NCBI GenBank assembly: GCA_964611895.1
Contig: CAZTDN010000008.1
Location: 28,587 to 92,586 of the forward strand
Length of the DNA stretch: 64,000 nucleotides
Source: JAIEOG01 sp964611895
GTDB lineage: Bacteria > Bdellovibrionota > FAC87 > UBA2466
Reading direction: 5' to 3'
In this document: one piece after another, positions 8,803 to 18,307 of the stretch
Layout of the letters: each line of letters opens with the position of its first letter
Numbering within the stretch: position 1 is the stretch's first letter
Made by a program: the position numbers and the translations under genes
The notes under the pieces: generated by a model
Told to the model about the DNA's origin: nothing
What the model saw: the letters and a program-made list of their open reading frames with translations, nothing else
Databases searched by the model: none

Positions 8803-11073
8803 TCAGGTTTTGGACAAAAGGTTGAGAGCCGAGCCCGCCTTGAACCAGCCAATTTGATCCGCAGTCATCGAATGATTGAGCTTTACCCTGTCTTCTTTGC
8901 CATCCGTGTGCGTAAAGACCGCTTCGACTGGCGTCTTGGGGGCGAGCTTCGATAATCCCAACAGAGAAATTTTATCCCCATCTTTGACTTTTTCGTAATC
9001 TGCCGCCGACTGAAAAGTCAGTGGAATCACGCCTTGTTTTTTCAAATTGGTCTCGTGGATCCGTGCAAAACTTTTGGCAATCACGGCAGCCGCTCCCAAA
9101 TAACGAGGAGACATTGCGGCATGTTCTCGGCTACTGCCTTCGCCGTAGTTTTCATCACCCACGACTACCCAGCGCATGCCCTTGGCTTTGTAATCCCGAG
9201 CTACAGCTGGGATAGAAACACCTTTTTCCCCAGTGATTTGATTGGTGGTTTTTCCGGCTTCTCCAGAAAAGGCGTTGATCGCCCCAGTGAACATATTGTC
9301 GCTGATGTTGTTCAAGTGCCCACGAAACTTCAACCATGGGCCTGCAGGGGAAATATGATCAGTAGTGCATTTTCCCTTGGCTTTGAAGAGAAGTGGCACT
9401 TGCACAAAGTCTTTGCCATCCCAAGCATCAAAAGCTGCGAGAAGCTGCAATCGTTTGCTATCGGGAGAAACACGCACTTGAACCTTGGACCCATCCGTAG
9501 GCGGAGCTACATACCCACCTTTGGCGACCACAAACCCACGTGGCGGTAGATCCGCGGCTTTCTTGGGGGCTTGGAGTTTGAATTTCTTCCCGTCTTTGCC
9601 GGTAAGCTCGTCCCGGAGAGGATTGAAACTGAGTTTTCCTCCCAGTGCCACGCCAATCACGGTCTCGGGGCTTCCGATAAACGAAAGTGTTTCCGGATTA
9701 CCATCATTTCGAGCAGGAAAATTCCGGTTAAAAGAACTTAAGATGGAATTGGTCTGTCCGGATTTAATGTCACTGCGTTTCCACTGCCCAATGCAAGGCC
9801 CGCATGCATTAGCCAGAACACTTGCACCGATTTTTTCAAGTGAAGCGAGCTGACCATCCCTTTGGATAGTCTGAAAAATTTGATCCGATCCCGGAGTTAC
9901 CAGGAAAGGGACTGGAATTTTCACTCCGTGAGCCGCTGCTTGTTCAGCAAGATCGGCTGCTCGCGAAATATCTTCGTAGGACGAATTTGTGCAACTGCCG
10001 ATCAATGCGGCCGAAAGCGTGTCGGGCCAATTATTCTTGGCAACATCGGCAGCTAGTTGCGACACATTCCGAAAGACATCGGGCGAATGGGGGCCAACTA
10101 CTTGCGGCTCCAAAGTGGACAAGTCGATTTCAATCACTTGATCGAAAAACTTCTCTGGGTTTTTTTCGACTTCTTCATCTGCAACCAGGAGATCGCCAAA
10201 CTTTTTTGCTAGGTCCGCTATCCCTGAACGGTCGGTCGCTCTGAGATACGATTCCATTGCCGCATCGTAAGGAAATACCGAAGTCGTCGCGCCAAGCTCC
10301 GCCCCCATATTGGTGATCGTGGCTTTGCCAGTGCAACTAATAGAACGCACTCCCGGACCAAAGTACTCGATAATACGATTCGTGCCACCCTTCACAGTCA
10401 GGATTCCGCACAGCTTGCAAATGACGTCTTTCGGTGAAGTCCAACCGCTCATAGTCCCAGTGAGCTTCACCCCTATGAGTTTGGGATACTTTACTTCCCA
10501 AGGCAGGCCTGCCATGACATCCACCGCATCGGCTCCACCCACGCCGATGGCAAGCATTCCAAGCCCCCCACCATTAGGAGTGTGGGAATCTGTACCGATA
10601 ATCATCCCGCCTGGAAAAGCATAATTTTCCAAAACGACTTGGTGAATAATTCCAGCACCTGCCTGCCAAAAACCAATCCCTGCTTTGGCGCAAGCATCGC
10701 GCAAGAAATCATAAACTTCGCGGTTCTCGTCTAACGCCGTTTTCATGTCAGGTGAGGCACCCGATTGGGCGCGGATCAAGTGATCGCAGTGCACTGTGGT
10801 GGGAACCGCGGTTTGTTTTCGGCCCGCGCTTAAGTACTGAAGCAAGGCCATTTGCGCCGTGGCATCTTGCATTGCAACACGATCAGGATGTAATGCCAGA
10901 ATGCTCTCGCCAGGATTGAGTTCCTGATTTTCGGGACTATCTAAGTGCGAAAAGAGGATTTTTTCTGCAAGTGTAAATTTTCGATTGAGACGTTTCGAAG
11001 CCCGACTCAAGCGATCGCGCATCTTGGTGTAAACAGTGGAGACCCATTCAGTGGTAGTTTCGATATTTTGCAT
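8803..11073 (-). CDS. acn: Aconitate hydratase, mitochondrial type
   Basis: 756 residues. The sequence follows mitochondrial aconitase (long N-terminal part with HCDHLI, GTDSHTPNGGGLGMLAIGVGGAD) rather than bacterial AcnA (about 890) or AcnB. The three [4Fe-4S] ligands are visible: Cys in GSCTNSSYED (about residue 360) and the pair in CGPCIG (about 425). The C-terminal swivel domain holds GEGSSREHAA. It interconverts citrate and isocitrate in the TCA cycle. This type is known in some Bacteroidota and Deltaproteobacteria-related groups. It lies close to the sdh operon, with one membrane-protein gene in between. Confidence 0.96.
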   Translation of the reverse strand: MQNIETTTEWVSTVYTKMRDRLSRASKRLNRKFTLAEKILFSHLDSPENQELNPGESILALHPDRVAMQDATAQMALLQYLSAGRKQTAVPTTVHCDHLIRAQSGASPDMKTALDENREVYDFLRDACAKAGIGFWQAGAGIIHQVVLENYAFPGGMIIGTDSHTPNGGGLGMLAIGVGGADAVDVMAGLPWEVKYPKLIGVKLTGTMSGWTSPKDVICKLCGILTVKGGTNRIIEYFGPGVRSISCTGKATITNMGAELGATTSVFPYDAAMESYLRATDRSGIADLAKKFGDLLVADEEVEKNPEKFFDQVIEIDLSTLEPQVVGPHSPDVFRNVSQLAADVAKNNWPDTLSAALIGSCTNSSYEDISRAADLAEQAAAHGVKIPVPFLVTPGSDQIFQTIQRDGQLASLEKIGASVLANACGPCIGQWKRSDIKSGQTNSILSSFNRNFPARNDGNPETLSFIGSPETVIGVALGGKLSFNPLRDELTGKDGKKFKLQAPKKAADLPPRGFVVAKGGYVAPPTDGSKVQVRVSPDSKRLQLLAAFDAWDGKDFVQVPLLFKAKGKCTTDHISPAGPWLKFRGHLNNISDNMFTGAINAFSGEAGKTTNQITGEKGVSIPAVARDYKAKGMRWVVVGDENYGEGSSREHAAMSPRYLGAAAVIAKSFARIHETNLKKQGVIPLTFQSAADYEKVKDGDKISLLGLSKLAPKTPVEAVFTHTDGKEDRVKLNHSMTADQIGWFKAGSALNLLSKT

Positions 11074-11089
11074 CTCAACATTATAGCGC

Positions 11090-12706
11090 TTAATCTGAGG
11101 AATTGTCAGCTAGTGGGGAAAAAACTCCTCGCCACCTTTGGCTCAGTTCCAAAAGCGACTGGAGACAGGAGCGCTGCTGCAGGAACGTCGCCTGTACCAG
11201 CGCATGGGAGCGATCCCTAAAAGTCGGGTCCCCGAGTTTTTCCCGAACGAGACGAAATAGATTTTGCGTCGCTTGACCCGAAGGGCGTTCGGATAAGACA
11301 CGGGAGGCAATTTCCGTAATCAGTTGGTGCGCGGCTGTCCCCGCATCAAACCGGGCGAAACGCGAAACGATAGTACCCGAAGGATCTAGGCGCATGATTT
11401 CTTGCAGCGCCTGCTCCAGTTCCTTTTCCTCACCTTGAATCCGTGTTCGCAAAGTCTGGGCTTTTGCAGGTTTCCAAAACACCGGAAACAGACGTCGAAT
11501 TCCGATTGCCCCAAGTACCGCCATAGGCACCGCTCGCCATTGAACAACGCTTTGCGGCACAAAGACTTTAGCGGCCTCGTTAAACCCCCAGATGCCCAGG
11601 GCAAGAATCCCCAACCGTAAGCCCGCACGCATAGCCTGACGAGAATAGGACTTCCATTCCATTTGTCGGCGAGTGTCAAACGCCACTTGCACCACTTCGG
11701 CCAAACGAGCTCGGTCTGTACTCCCCTTGCGTTTTGAAAGGCCCTGAACGATCCGGTTCGCCCTTGCCCCGTTTCCCGATTCCAAGGCTTGAAGGAAGAG
11801 TTCAAACAGCTGGTCATCGACCTCAGACGCCTCATTGACTAGGAGCGCGTTGAGCGCGGCATCAGAGACGACATCGGCGTAGCGGACATGGGTAGGTGGC
11901 CTATCACTCGCAGCCGACGCGACAACCCGTGCGGAAATTTGAGGGAGGTACTTTTGGAACTCCTCCCAGGACGCAGTCAATTCTTGATACGCTGTGCGGG
12001 CCGCAAGTTTTCGGTACGGGTCTATCCACCTAAAATACTCCCACAACAACCAATAACTGCCCGCATTTAGTCCCCAAAGCCCGCCCAAATAAGCAATGAA
12101 CTCCCGGGGGGTCATTGATTCAATCGCTAGGAGATCGTAAAAGGCCAACGTAAAACCAACACTCGCCGAGAGAACAATCGTCGAGTGGAGACCATACAGC
12201 CAGGCCTCCGCTCTCCCCGCATGGCGGAGTAATTTTTGCTGCGCCTCCAGGGTTTCATCGGTGGCCTGTTCTAATGAAGCAAAGAGCTCTCTTCCCGCGG
12301 CATAATGACGTTCGGATGCCGAAGCCAACTCGAGAACGAAACGATCAAACCCCAATCGCGTTAGACAGACCTGCAATGGGCTGGGCTGCTCCTCTTGAGT
12401 CAGCCGGTCAAAAAGGCCTCCGAGATCCTGACGAAAAGTATCCAAACGCAGAAGGCCGGCACCATAGGCGTAGTGGCCGAACTCATTTAAGATAGTGGGC
12501 TGCGAAATTTCCTCCACCGCGAGTTTCATTTCATGCCATTGCACCGAAGCCTCATCGGGTGGGACTGCGCAAAAATCGCATACGGAATGCACGACCTCCG
12601 TAACACGAAGTGCAGCGGCAGACTCAATAGTTCCCCAAGCCGGCAGACCGCAAAGCACGCCCACCAGGGAAAAAACCAAATTTAGCTTTAAAAACATCGC
12701 ACTCAA
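11090..12706 (-). CDS. Exported/membrane protein of unknown function
   Basis: 538 residues from a TTG; an ATG three codons in (MFLKLNLVFSLVG) is an equally good start. A signal-type hydrophobic N-terminus is followed by a C-x-x-C (CDFC) and a long, mostly helical, charged protein. Hydrophobic stretches near the centre (about 165-215) and around 375-410 (LGILALGIWGFNEAAKVF, MAVLGAIGI) look like membrane segments. I recognise no family. It ends 17 bases before the aconitase start and is divergent from sdhC with about 66 bases between, so promoters for both directions must lie there. Confidence 0.65.
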   Translation of the reverse strand: MSAMFLKLNLVFSLVGVLCGLPAWGTIESAAALRVTEVVHSVCDFCAVPPDEASVQWHEMKLAVEEISQPTILNEFGHYAYGAGLLRLDTFRQDLGGLFDRLTQEEQPSPLQVCLTRLGFDRFVLELASASERHYAAGRELFASLEQATDETLEAQQKLLRHAGRAEAWLYGLHSTIVLSASVGFTLAFYDLLAIESMTPREFIAYLGGLWGLNAGSYWLLWEYFRWIDPYRKLAARTAYQELTASWEEFQKYLPQISARVVASAASDRPPTHVRYADVVSDAALNALLVNEASEVDDQLFELFLQALESGNGARANRIVQGLSKRKGSTDRARLAEVVQVAFDTRRQMEWKSYSRQAMRAGLRLGILALGIWGFNEAAKVFVPQSVVQWRAVPMAVLGAIGIRRLFPVFWKPAKAQTLRTRIQGEEKELEQALQEIMRLDPSGTIVSRFARFDAGTAAHQLITEIASRVLSERPSGQATQNLFRLVREKLGDPTFRDRSHALVQATFLQQRSCLQSLLELSQRWRGVFSPLADNSSD

Positions 12707-12771
12707 CTACTTTTCAGTTGGATGCAGGTCAAGCTCCGACTATTCTTGTGCAAACACCAAGGGGCAGCACC

Positions 12772-13440
12772 ATGGAGAAATTCAAAGCTTGGATCTGTTC
12801 TTCTATCGGGAAGAAGCAAATTGTCGGTTTAACGGGCTTGGGGATCGGACTTTTTACGATTTCCCATATGGCCTCAAACCTGCTCATTCCGTTCAGTGCG
12901 CGCGCGTATAACTTTTACAGCTACAACCTGATCTCCAACCCACTTTTGCCCTTGATTGAATTGATTCTGTTGACGGCTTTCCTCGTCCACATCTTTTTTG
13001 CGTCTCAGCTTTGGCTGAGCAACCGCGCCGCCCGGCCCCAAGCAAATGCCAGCCACGGAAGCGGTGCAAAGCGGGCGACCTTTGCCTCTCGCTCCATGAT
13101 CCTTTCGGGATTGCTCCTGCTGACTTTCCTAGTTCTGCACTTAATCACCTTTAAGTATGGGGCGCATTACACGATCGTGTACGACGGCATTGAGATGCGG
13201 GATCTCCACACTCTTGTGATCGAAAAGTTTCAGGACCCTCTTTATACCGCATGGTACCTCTTTAGCTTAGCCGTACTAGGGCTTCACCTGAGCCACGGAG
13301 TTTCTTCTCTTTTTCAATCGCTGGGAATCTTCAGTGCCCGTGAGCCGTGGCTCCGACAAATGAGCTGGGCCGTGGCTATAGTAGTCGCGGGAGGATTTTC
13401 TGTGACTCCTTTTTGGGTCCTTTGCTGTGGGGGTAAATAG
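12772..13440 (+). CDS. sdhC: Succinate dehydrogenase cytochrome b558 subunit
   Basis: 222 residues from the ATG at 12772, which has an AAGGGG Shine-Dalgarno site seven bases upstream. Five hydrophobic helices with conserved-looking histidines at helix positions expected for haem b (SHMASNLL, VHIFFASQLWL, LHLITFK, GLHLSHGVSS). This is the single-chain di-haem b558 membrane anchor as in Bacillus, Bacteroidota and epsilon/delta groups, not the E. coli SdhC+SdhD pair. It anchors SdhAB to the inner membrane and passes electrons to or from quinone. The sdhA start follows its stop by two bases. Confidence 0.93.
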   Translation: MEKFKAWICSSIGKKQIVGLTGLGIGLFTISHMASNLLIPFSARAYNFYSYNLISNPLLPLIELILLTAFLVHIFFASQLWLSNRAARPQANASHGSGAKRATFASRSMILSGLLLLTFLVLHLITFKYGAHYTIVYDGIEMRDLHTLVIEKFQDPLYTAWYLFSLAVLGLHLSHGVSSLFQSLGIFSAREPWLRQMSWAVAIVVAGGFSVTPFWVLCCGGK

Positions 13441-13442
13441 AC

Positions 13443-15377
13443 ATGGCTAATGAAACGCCGTCCGGTAAATTGAATTCCCGCCTTCCTACAGGCGATCTCG
13501 CCACGGCTTGGACTCGTACCAAGTTTGAAAACAAGCTAGTCGCCCCTGCTAATAGAAAGAAAAACACGGTCATCGTCGTAGGCACTGGCTTAGCCGGGGC
13601 TTCTGCCGCGGCTACACTTGCCGAGCAGGGCTACAAAGTAAAAGTCTTCACTTACCATGACAGCCCCCGCCGCGCGCACTCGATCGCGGCACAGGGTGGG
13701 ATCAACTCGGCTAAGAATTATCAAAACGACGGCGATTCCGTTTACCGACTCTTTTACGACACGATCAAAGGCGGAGATTTCCGAGCCCGAGAGGCCAACG
13801 TGTACCGACTGGCCGAAGTTTCTCGGGATATCATCGATCAATGCGCCGCCCAGGGCGTCCCTTTTGCTCGCGAGTACGGTGGAACCTTAGCCAACCGTTC
13901 CTTTGGTGGAGCCCAAGTTTCCCGGACTTTTTATGCTCGAGGACAGACAGGGCAACAGCTTTTATTAGGCGCTTATCAAGCTTTGATGCGCCAATATGGG
14001 CTTAAACGCTTACAGCTTTTCGCCCGTGAGGAGATGGTCGACCTCGTTGTTGTCGATGGAAAAGCGCGGGGAATTGTTTCACGCTGCCTAAAAACCGGGA
14101 AAATCACTACTCACTCCGCCGAAGCGGTGGTTTTGGCGACGGGTGGCTACGGCAATATTTTCTACTTGTCGACAAACGCCAAAAAGTCCAACGCTACGGC
14201 TGCTTGGCGCGCCTACAAGCGTGGGGCTTACATGGCTAACCCCTGCTTCACACAGATCCATCCGACCTGCATTCCGGTGTCGGGAGATCATCAGTCGAAG
14301 CTTACTCTCATGTCGGAATCTTTGCGCAACGATGGTCGGGTCTGGGTCCCCAAAGCCAAGGGCGATAAACGCCCACCTGGAGACATCCCCGTCGCCGAAC
14401 GTGATTACTACTTAGAGCGCATGTATCCCAGCTTTGGAAACCTGGCCCCTCGAGACATCGCTTCTCGTGCAGCCAAACGCGTTTGCGACGAAGGGCGCGG
14501 CGTCGGTCCAAGTGGCCTGTCTGTCTACTTGGACTTCGCCGATGCTATTGCAGCTCAGGGACGAGAAACCATCGAGACCAAGTACGGCAATTTGTTTGCC
14601 ATGTACCACAAGATTACTGATGAGGATCCTTATAAAGTCCCTATGCGCATTTACCCGGCTGTGCATTACGTTATGGGCGGTCTTTGGGTGGATTACCAAC
14701 TGATGAGCACCATCCCGGGGCTTTTTGTGCTGGGGGAAGCCAACTTCTCAGATCATGGTGCAAATCGATTGGGCGCCTCAGCTCTGATGCAAGGGCTGGC
14801 TGATGGGTATTTCGTTGCTCCTTACACAATTGGGAACTACCTCGCTTCCAACAAGCTACCTCCCGTTCAAACCTCGCACGAAGCTTTTGCCGCCGCAGTT
14901 AACGAAGTCACAGAACGAGTACGTAAACTCACCCAAAACAAGAGCGGCACCTCCGCACTGGAGCTGCACCGAGAATTGGGCAAGATACTGTGGGATTATT
15001 GCGGAATGGCTCGTAACGATGCCGGGTTAAAGCAGGCCATCGTCAAGATCCAAGCCCTGAGAGAAAAATTTTGGAAAGAAGTTTTTGTTCCCGGCGACAG
15101 CACGAACATGAATTCCGAGCTTGAGACAGCTGGCCGCGTAGCAGATTTCATGGAACTCGCGGAACTAATGTGTCGGGATGCACTAGAGCGCCAAGAGTCT
15201 TGTGGAGGCCACTTCCGCGAAGAATACCAAACGGATGAAGGTGAAGCCAAACGAGACGACACGAACTTCTGTTACGTCGCCGCTTGGGAGTATCAGGGCG
15301 AAGGGAAACCAGCCGTCAAGCACAAGGAGCCGTTGAAGTTCGACAACGTGCACCTGGCGGAACGAAACTACAAATAA
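13443..15377 (+). CDS. sdhA: Succinate dehydrogenase/fumarate reductase flavoprotein subunit
   Basis: 644 residues. An FAD-binding Rossmann motif (VVGTGLAGASAAATLAEQG, about 41-59) is followed by the flavin-attachment segment RRAHSIAAQGGINSAKN, where the His would bind FAD covalently. Substrate-binding motifs are seen in IHPTCIP and RDIASRAAKRV, and HGANRLGASALMQG closes the FAD domain. Oxidises succinate to fumarate in the TCA cycle, or the reverse, in the complex with SdhB and the b558 anchor. It is the middle gene of a three-gene operon. Confidence 0.96.
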   Translation: MANETPSGKLNSRLPTGDLATAWTRTKFENKLVAPANRKKNTVIVVGTGLAGASAAATLAEQGYKVKVFTYHDSPRRAHSIAAQGGINSAKNYQNDGDSVYRLFYDTIKGGDFRAREANVYRLAEVSRDIIDQCAAQGVPFAREYGGTLANRSFGGAQVSRTFYARGQTGQQLLLGAYQALMRQYGLKRLQLFAREEMVDLVVVDGKARGIVSRCLKTGKITTHSAEAVVLATGGYGNIFYLSTNAKKSNATAAWRAYKRGAYMANPCFTQIHPTCIPVSGDHQSKLTLMSESLRNDGRVWVPKAKGDKRPPGDIPVAERDYYLERMYPSFGNLAPRDIASRAAKRVCDEGRGVGPSGLSVYLDFADAIAAQGRETIETKYGNLFAMYHKITDEDPYKVPMRIYPAVHYVMGGLWVDYQLMSTIPGLFVLGEANFSDHGANRLGASALMQGLADGYFVAPYTIGNYLASNKLPPVQTSHEAFAAAVNEVTERVRKLTQNKSGTSALELHRELGKILWDYCGMARNDAGLKQAIVKIQALREKFWKEVFVPGDSTNMNSELETAGRVADFMELAELMCRDALERQESCGGHFREEYQTDEGEAKRDDTNFCYVAAWEYQGEGKPAVKHKEPLKFDNVHLAERNYK

Positions 15378-15387
15378 GGAGCTGCCC

Positions 15388-16137
15388 TTGAAATTCCAAC
15401 TCAAGATCTGGCGACAAAACGATCCCAAGAGCCCAGGAAAATTCGTCGACTATTCTATTGATGGTATTTCTCCGGACATGTCTTTTTTAGAAATGATGGA
15501 CATGCTCAATGTGGGCCTCGTCCGAAAGGGAGAGCCCGCAGTAGAGTTCGAGCATGACTGCCGCGAAGGCATTTGTGGTTCATGTTCCATGACCATCAAC
15601 GGCAATCCTCACGGCCCAGACACTGGCACCGCGACGTGCCAACTGCACATGCGTCGATTTCGAGATGGGCAAAGTTTGGTAATTGAGCCTTGGAGAGCAC
15701 GTGCGTTTCCGGTGGTGCGCGACCTGGTAACCGATCGCAGCGGCCTGGATCGCATTATTTCTGCTGGGGGCTTTGTCTCGGTTAACACCGGCAATGCGGT
15801 AGATGCCAATTGCCACTTGATCGGGGAGGAAACCGCCGAAGCTTCCATGGATGCTGCGGCCTGCATTGGTTGCGGAGCCTGTGTCGCAGCCTGCAAAAAC
15901 TCCTCGGCCATGCTCTTTACCTCAGCCAAAATCAACCAGCTAGGGCTCTTGCCTCAGGGAGCACCAGAACGATCCCGCCGGACCAAGGCTATGGTAGCGC
16001 AAATGGACAAAGAGGGTTTTGGTTCCTGCTCTAATACGGGTGCTTGCGAGGCTGCTTGCCCTAAAGAGATCAAAATCACCAATATTGCAAAACTAAGCCG
16101 CGAATTGCTTCGAGCGTATTTCTGCTCAACACCGTAA
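15388..16137 (+). CDS. sdhB: Succinate dehydrogenase iron-sulfur subunit
   Basis: 249 residues from a TTG preceded by a clear AAGGAG six bases upstream. An N-terminal ferredoxin domain holds the [2Fe-2S] cysteines in CREGICGSCS plus a later Cys (TATCQLHM). The C-terminal domain has CIGCGACVAAC and CSNTGACEAACPKEI, supplying the [4Fe-4S] and [3Fe-4S] clusters. It carries electrons between SdhA and the membrane anchor. Last gene of the sdhCAB operon, three bases before the stop of the convergent KH-protein gene. Confidence 0.95.
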   Translation: MKFQLKIWRQNDPKSPGKFVDYSIDGISPDMSFLEMMDMLNVGLVRKGEPAVEFEHDCREGICGSCSMTINGNPHGPDTGTATCQLHMRRFRDGQSLVIEPWRARAFPVVRDLVTDRSGLDRIISAGGFVSVNTGNAVDANCHLIGEETAEASMDAAACIGCGACVAACKNSSAMLFTSAKINQLGLLPQGAPERSRRTKAMVAQMDKEGFGSCSNTGACEAACPKEIKITNIAKLSRELLRAYFCSTP

Positions 16138-16140
16138 CGG

Positions 16141-16389
16141 CTATTCAATAATTTCTAGGACAGAGCGTTTGCGATGCTTGGTGGAGCATGCAGTGAGGAT
16201 GGTCCGAAGCGCCATTGCGGTCTTGCCTTGCTTGCCGATGACTTTACCCAAGTCTTCTTTTGCAACCACCAATTCGAAAACAGTGGTTTGCTCGCCGACG
16301 ATCTCAGAGACTTGAACTTCATCGGGAACATCCACCAGGGCGCGGACCATGCATTCGAGGAGTTCTTTTAGCGTAGGTTCTTTAGCCAT
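16141..16389 (-). CDS. khpA: KhpA-like KH-domain RNA-binding protein
   Basis: 82 residues when started at the internal ATG (16387-16389, MAKEPTLKELLE), the usual length for KhpA; an upstream ATG at 16440 would add 17 unconserved residues. The K-homology loop GKVIGKQGKTA has the canonical G-x-x-G, and the protein is a single KH domain. KhpA proteins bind RNA, often with KhpB/EloR, and influence small RNAs and cell-envelope growth. It is normally encoded near rpsP; here it is alone and convergent with sdhB. Confidence 0.85.
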   Translation of the reverse strand: MAKEPTLKELLECMVRALVDVPDEVQVSEIVGEQTTVFELVVAKEDLGKVIGKQGKTAMALRTILTACSTKHRKRSVLEIIE

Positions 16390-16489
16390 CGGACGCCCCC
16401 AAAAAGCAGATTTTCCCTTTTGATATCTATAGGTTGCCATAGCGCCTAACGGGGTTCAATAGAATTCTCTAAATGACCGAAAAGGGGCT

Positions 16490-17458
16490 TTGGAGGGCTC
16501 GGTGGGCAATAAACCGCTAAAAAACGTCTTGGATGAAACCATCCTCTTTACGAACGAAAAGACGGAAAAGAGCGCAGTCGCCGATCTCAAACCCAAAGCC
16601 GAGCCTTATCTCGTGCAACTCTCCGGCAAGGAGACCGGCCAAAACTTTGCGCTCAAGGGCCGAGTGATACGGATCGGGCGGGACGCCAGTTGTGAGATCT
16701 GTTTGGACGACCCCCATGTTTCCCGATTTCATGCTGAAGTGATCTTGGACGGAGGCGCTCCTGTGCTTCGCGACATGGGCAGCACGAACGGCATTTTTAT
16801 CAATGGCAATCGGATCCAGGAACACCGCCTCAATGACGGCGACAAAGTGCTAGTGGGAACACGCCTGTATTTTCGATTTACTTATCAGGACGCGCACGAC
16901 CAGAGCTACCAACAGAATCTATTCAAAGCAGCCAACATGGATGCGCTCACCCAGCTATACAATAAAAAGTACTTCTTGGACGCTCTCCCCAAGGAAATGA
17001 GTTTCAGTCGACGAACAAACGAAAACCTCAGCCTGATGATGTTGGATATCGATCATTTCAAGAAAATCAACGACACCTATGGGCACTTGGCCGGAGATCG
17101 CGTGTTGAAAGCGGCCGGCCAGCAAATCTCCAAAGCAGTTCGTCTGGAAAACATTTCCTGTCGCTACGGGGGTGAAGAGTTTGCCGTCATTCTGCGCAAC
17201 TGTAGCCCGGAACTAGCGCATACCGTGGCTGAACGACTAAGAATGTCCATCGAGCAAGAAACGATTGTATTTCGAGATCACAAAATTCGTATCACTGTGA
17301 GCATTGGAATTGCCACCTACGTGAACGAAAATTTTGCGACTATAGAAGACTTTATCCACGCGGCCGACGAACTACTCTATGAAGCAAAACGCGGTGGGCG
17401 GAATCGAACGGTGACTACCTTTCACCGCGCAAAACCCGTTGCTGATAATCAGGAATAG
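16490..17458 (+). CDS. Diguanylate cyclase with N-terminal FHA domain (DgcB-like)
   Basis: 322 residues from a TTG; a GTG at 16502 with GGAGGG just upstream is an alternative. The FHA domain (about 45-125) shows the phosphothreonine-binding pattern RIGRD...S.....VSRFHAE...G...LRDMGSTNGIFING. The GGDEF domain (about 155-310) has the active-site GGEEF (about 227-231), so c-di-GMP synthesis is expected. The inhibitory site that should read R-x-x-D five residues before reads RLEN, so product inhibition may be weak or absent. This architecture matches Bdellovibrio DgcB, needed for prey invasion in that organism; equivalence here is inference. Confidence 0.92.
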   Translation: MEGSVGNKPLKNVLDETILFTNEKTEKSAVADLKPKAEPYLVQLSGKETGQNFALKGRVIRIGRDASCEICLDDPHVSRFHAEVILDGGAPVLRDMGSTNGIFINGNRIQEHRLNDGDKVLVGTRLYFRFTYQDAHDQSYQQNLFKAANMDALTQLYNKKYFLDALPKEMSFSRRTNENLSLMMLDIDHFKKINDTYGHLAGDRVLKAAGQQISKAVRLENISCRYGGEEFAVILRNCSPELAHTVAERLRMSIEQETIVFRDHKIRITVSIGIATYVNENFATIEDFIHAADELLYEAKRGGRNRTVTTFHRAKPVADNQE

Positions 17459-17942
17459 GGTTTGGGTAAACAGACGGTGGCATCCCCTCGCCTTCAAACT
17501 CTTCTTTCAACGTAGCGCGAAGTAGATCTTCCTCGAGAACAAACCCGAGTGTGCCCTGATCGCAAACCTGCACTGGGATAATTCTGGTTACTTTGAGGCG
17601 TGCCCCTGTGTCCAAATCCACCAATCTCAAACGAGGCTCGACGAGTTCATACAAACGTGCGATGGCACCAAAGTTCTTGAACTCTGTAACTGGGCCCACC
17701 CGTGCTAGACGTACTGGCCCTTTAAACGAATTATGCAGGGGACTTTCTTTGAGAAGCTTTTCCCATCCCAGCTTAGGGTCTTGTTGAATCTCTTGAACGT
17801 TTGGGAGAAAGAGCGTTGGGTCCTTAAAAACCCGGAGTTCGCGCAGCGCCTGGAAGGTCTCGCACTGACCTCCGCTGCCCACCAAATTCACAGCAAAAGT
17901 GGAAGTAGCAGAAAGCAATAGAGCCATTCCTAATGGAATCAT
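17415..17942 (-). CDS. Small exported protein of unknown function
   Basis: 175 residues with a typical signal peptide (MIPLGMALLLSATSTFA, then VNLVG). The mature part has two Cys that could pair and no recognisable domain. It starts two bases after the panD stop, so it is the last gene of the DHH phosphoesterase-panD operon. Its 3' end overlaps the convergent diguanylate cyclase gene by 44 bases. Confidence 0.65.
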   Translation of the reverse strand: MIPLGMALLLSATSTFAVNLVGSGGQCETFQALRELRVFKDPTLFLPNVQEIQQDPKLGWEKLLKESPLHNSFKGPVRLARVGPVTEFKNFGAIARLYELVEPRLRLVDLDTGARLKVTRIIPVQVCDQGTLGFVLEEDLLRATLKEEFEGEGMPPSVYPNPIPDYQQRVLRGER

Positions 17943-17944
17943 GG

Positions 17945-18307
17945 TCAGGTTACCTTGCGTGAAATGGACTTAATTTCATTCCTCTCATCAACATAAACCA
18001 GGGTCGGTCGAAAACTCAGCGCCTCTTCCTTGTCGAGCTGGCAATAGGCCGCGATGATGATCGTGTCCCCTTTGCGAGCCTTCCAAGCCGCAGCGCCGTT
18101 AATACAAATCGTCCCTACTGGGCCTTCCATGACGTAAGTCGCAAACCGCTCCCCGTTTGTGACATTGTAAATTTCTACCCGTTCAAACGGCTGAAACCCA
18201 GACGCGTCCAAGAGATTGCGCCCAATCGTGATACTGCCCTCATACTCCAAATTGGCGTCAGTCACGCACGCACGGTGAATTTTTGCTTTGAGATACGTTA
18301 AAAGCAT
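17945..18307 (-). CDS. panD: Aspartate 1-decarboxylase proenzyme
   Basis: 120 residues, right for the family. The self-cleavage site Gly24-Ser25 sits in YEGSIT; Ser25 would become the pyruvoyl cofactor. Other PanD features are KIHRACVT near the start, the YNVTNGERFATYV strand, and GAAAWKARKGDTIIIAAY. It makes beta-alanine from aspartate for pantothenate and CoA synthesis. The start is fixed by family alignment, which means it overlaps the 3' end of the upstream DHH gene by 50 bases. The dedicated maturation factor PanZ is not seen nearby. Confidence 0.95.
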   Translation of the reverse strand: MLLTYLKAKIHRACVTDANLEYEGSITIGRNLLDASGFQPFERVEIYNVTNGERFATYVMEGPVGTICINGAAAWKARKGDTIIIAAYCQLDKEEALSFRPTLVYVDERNEIKSISRKVT

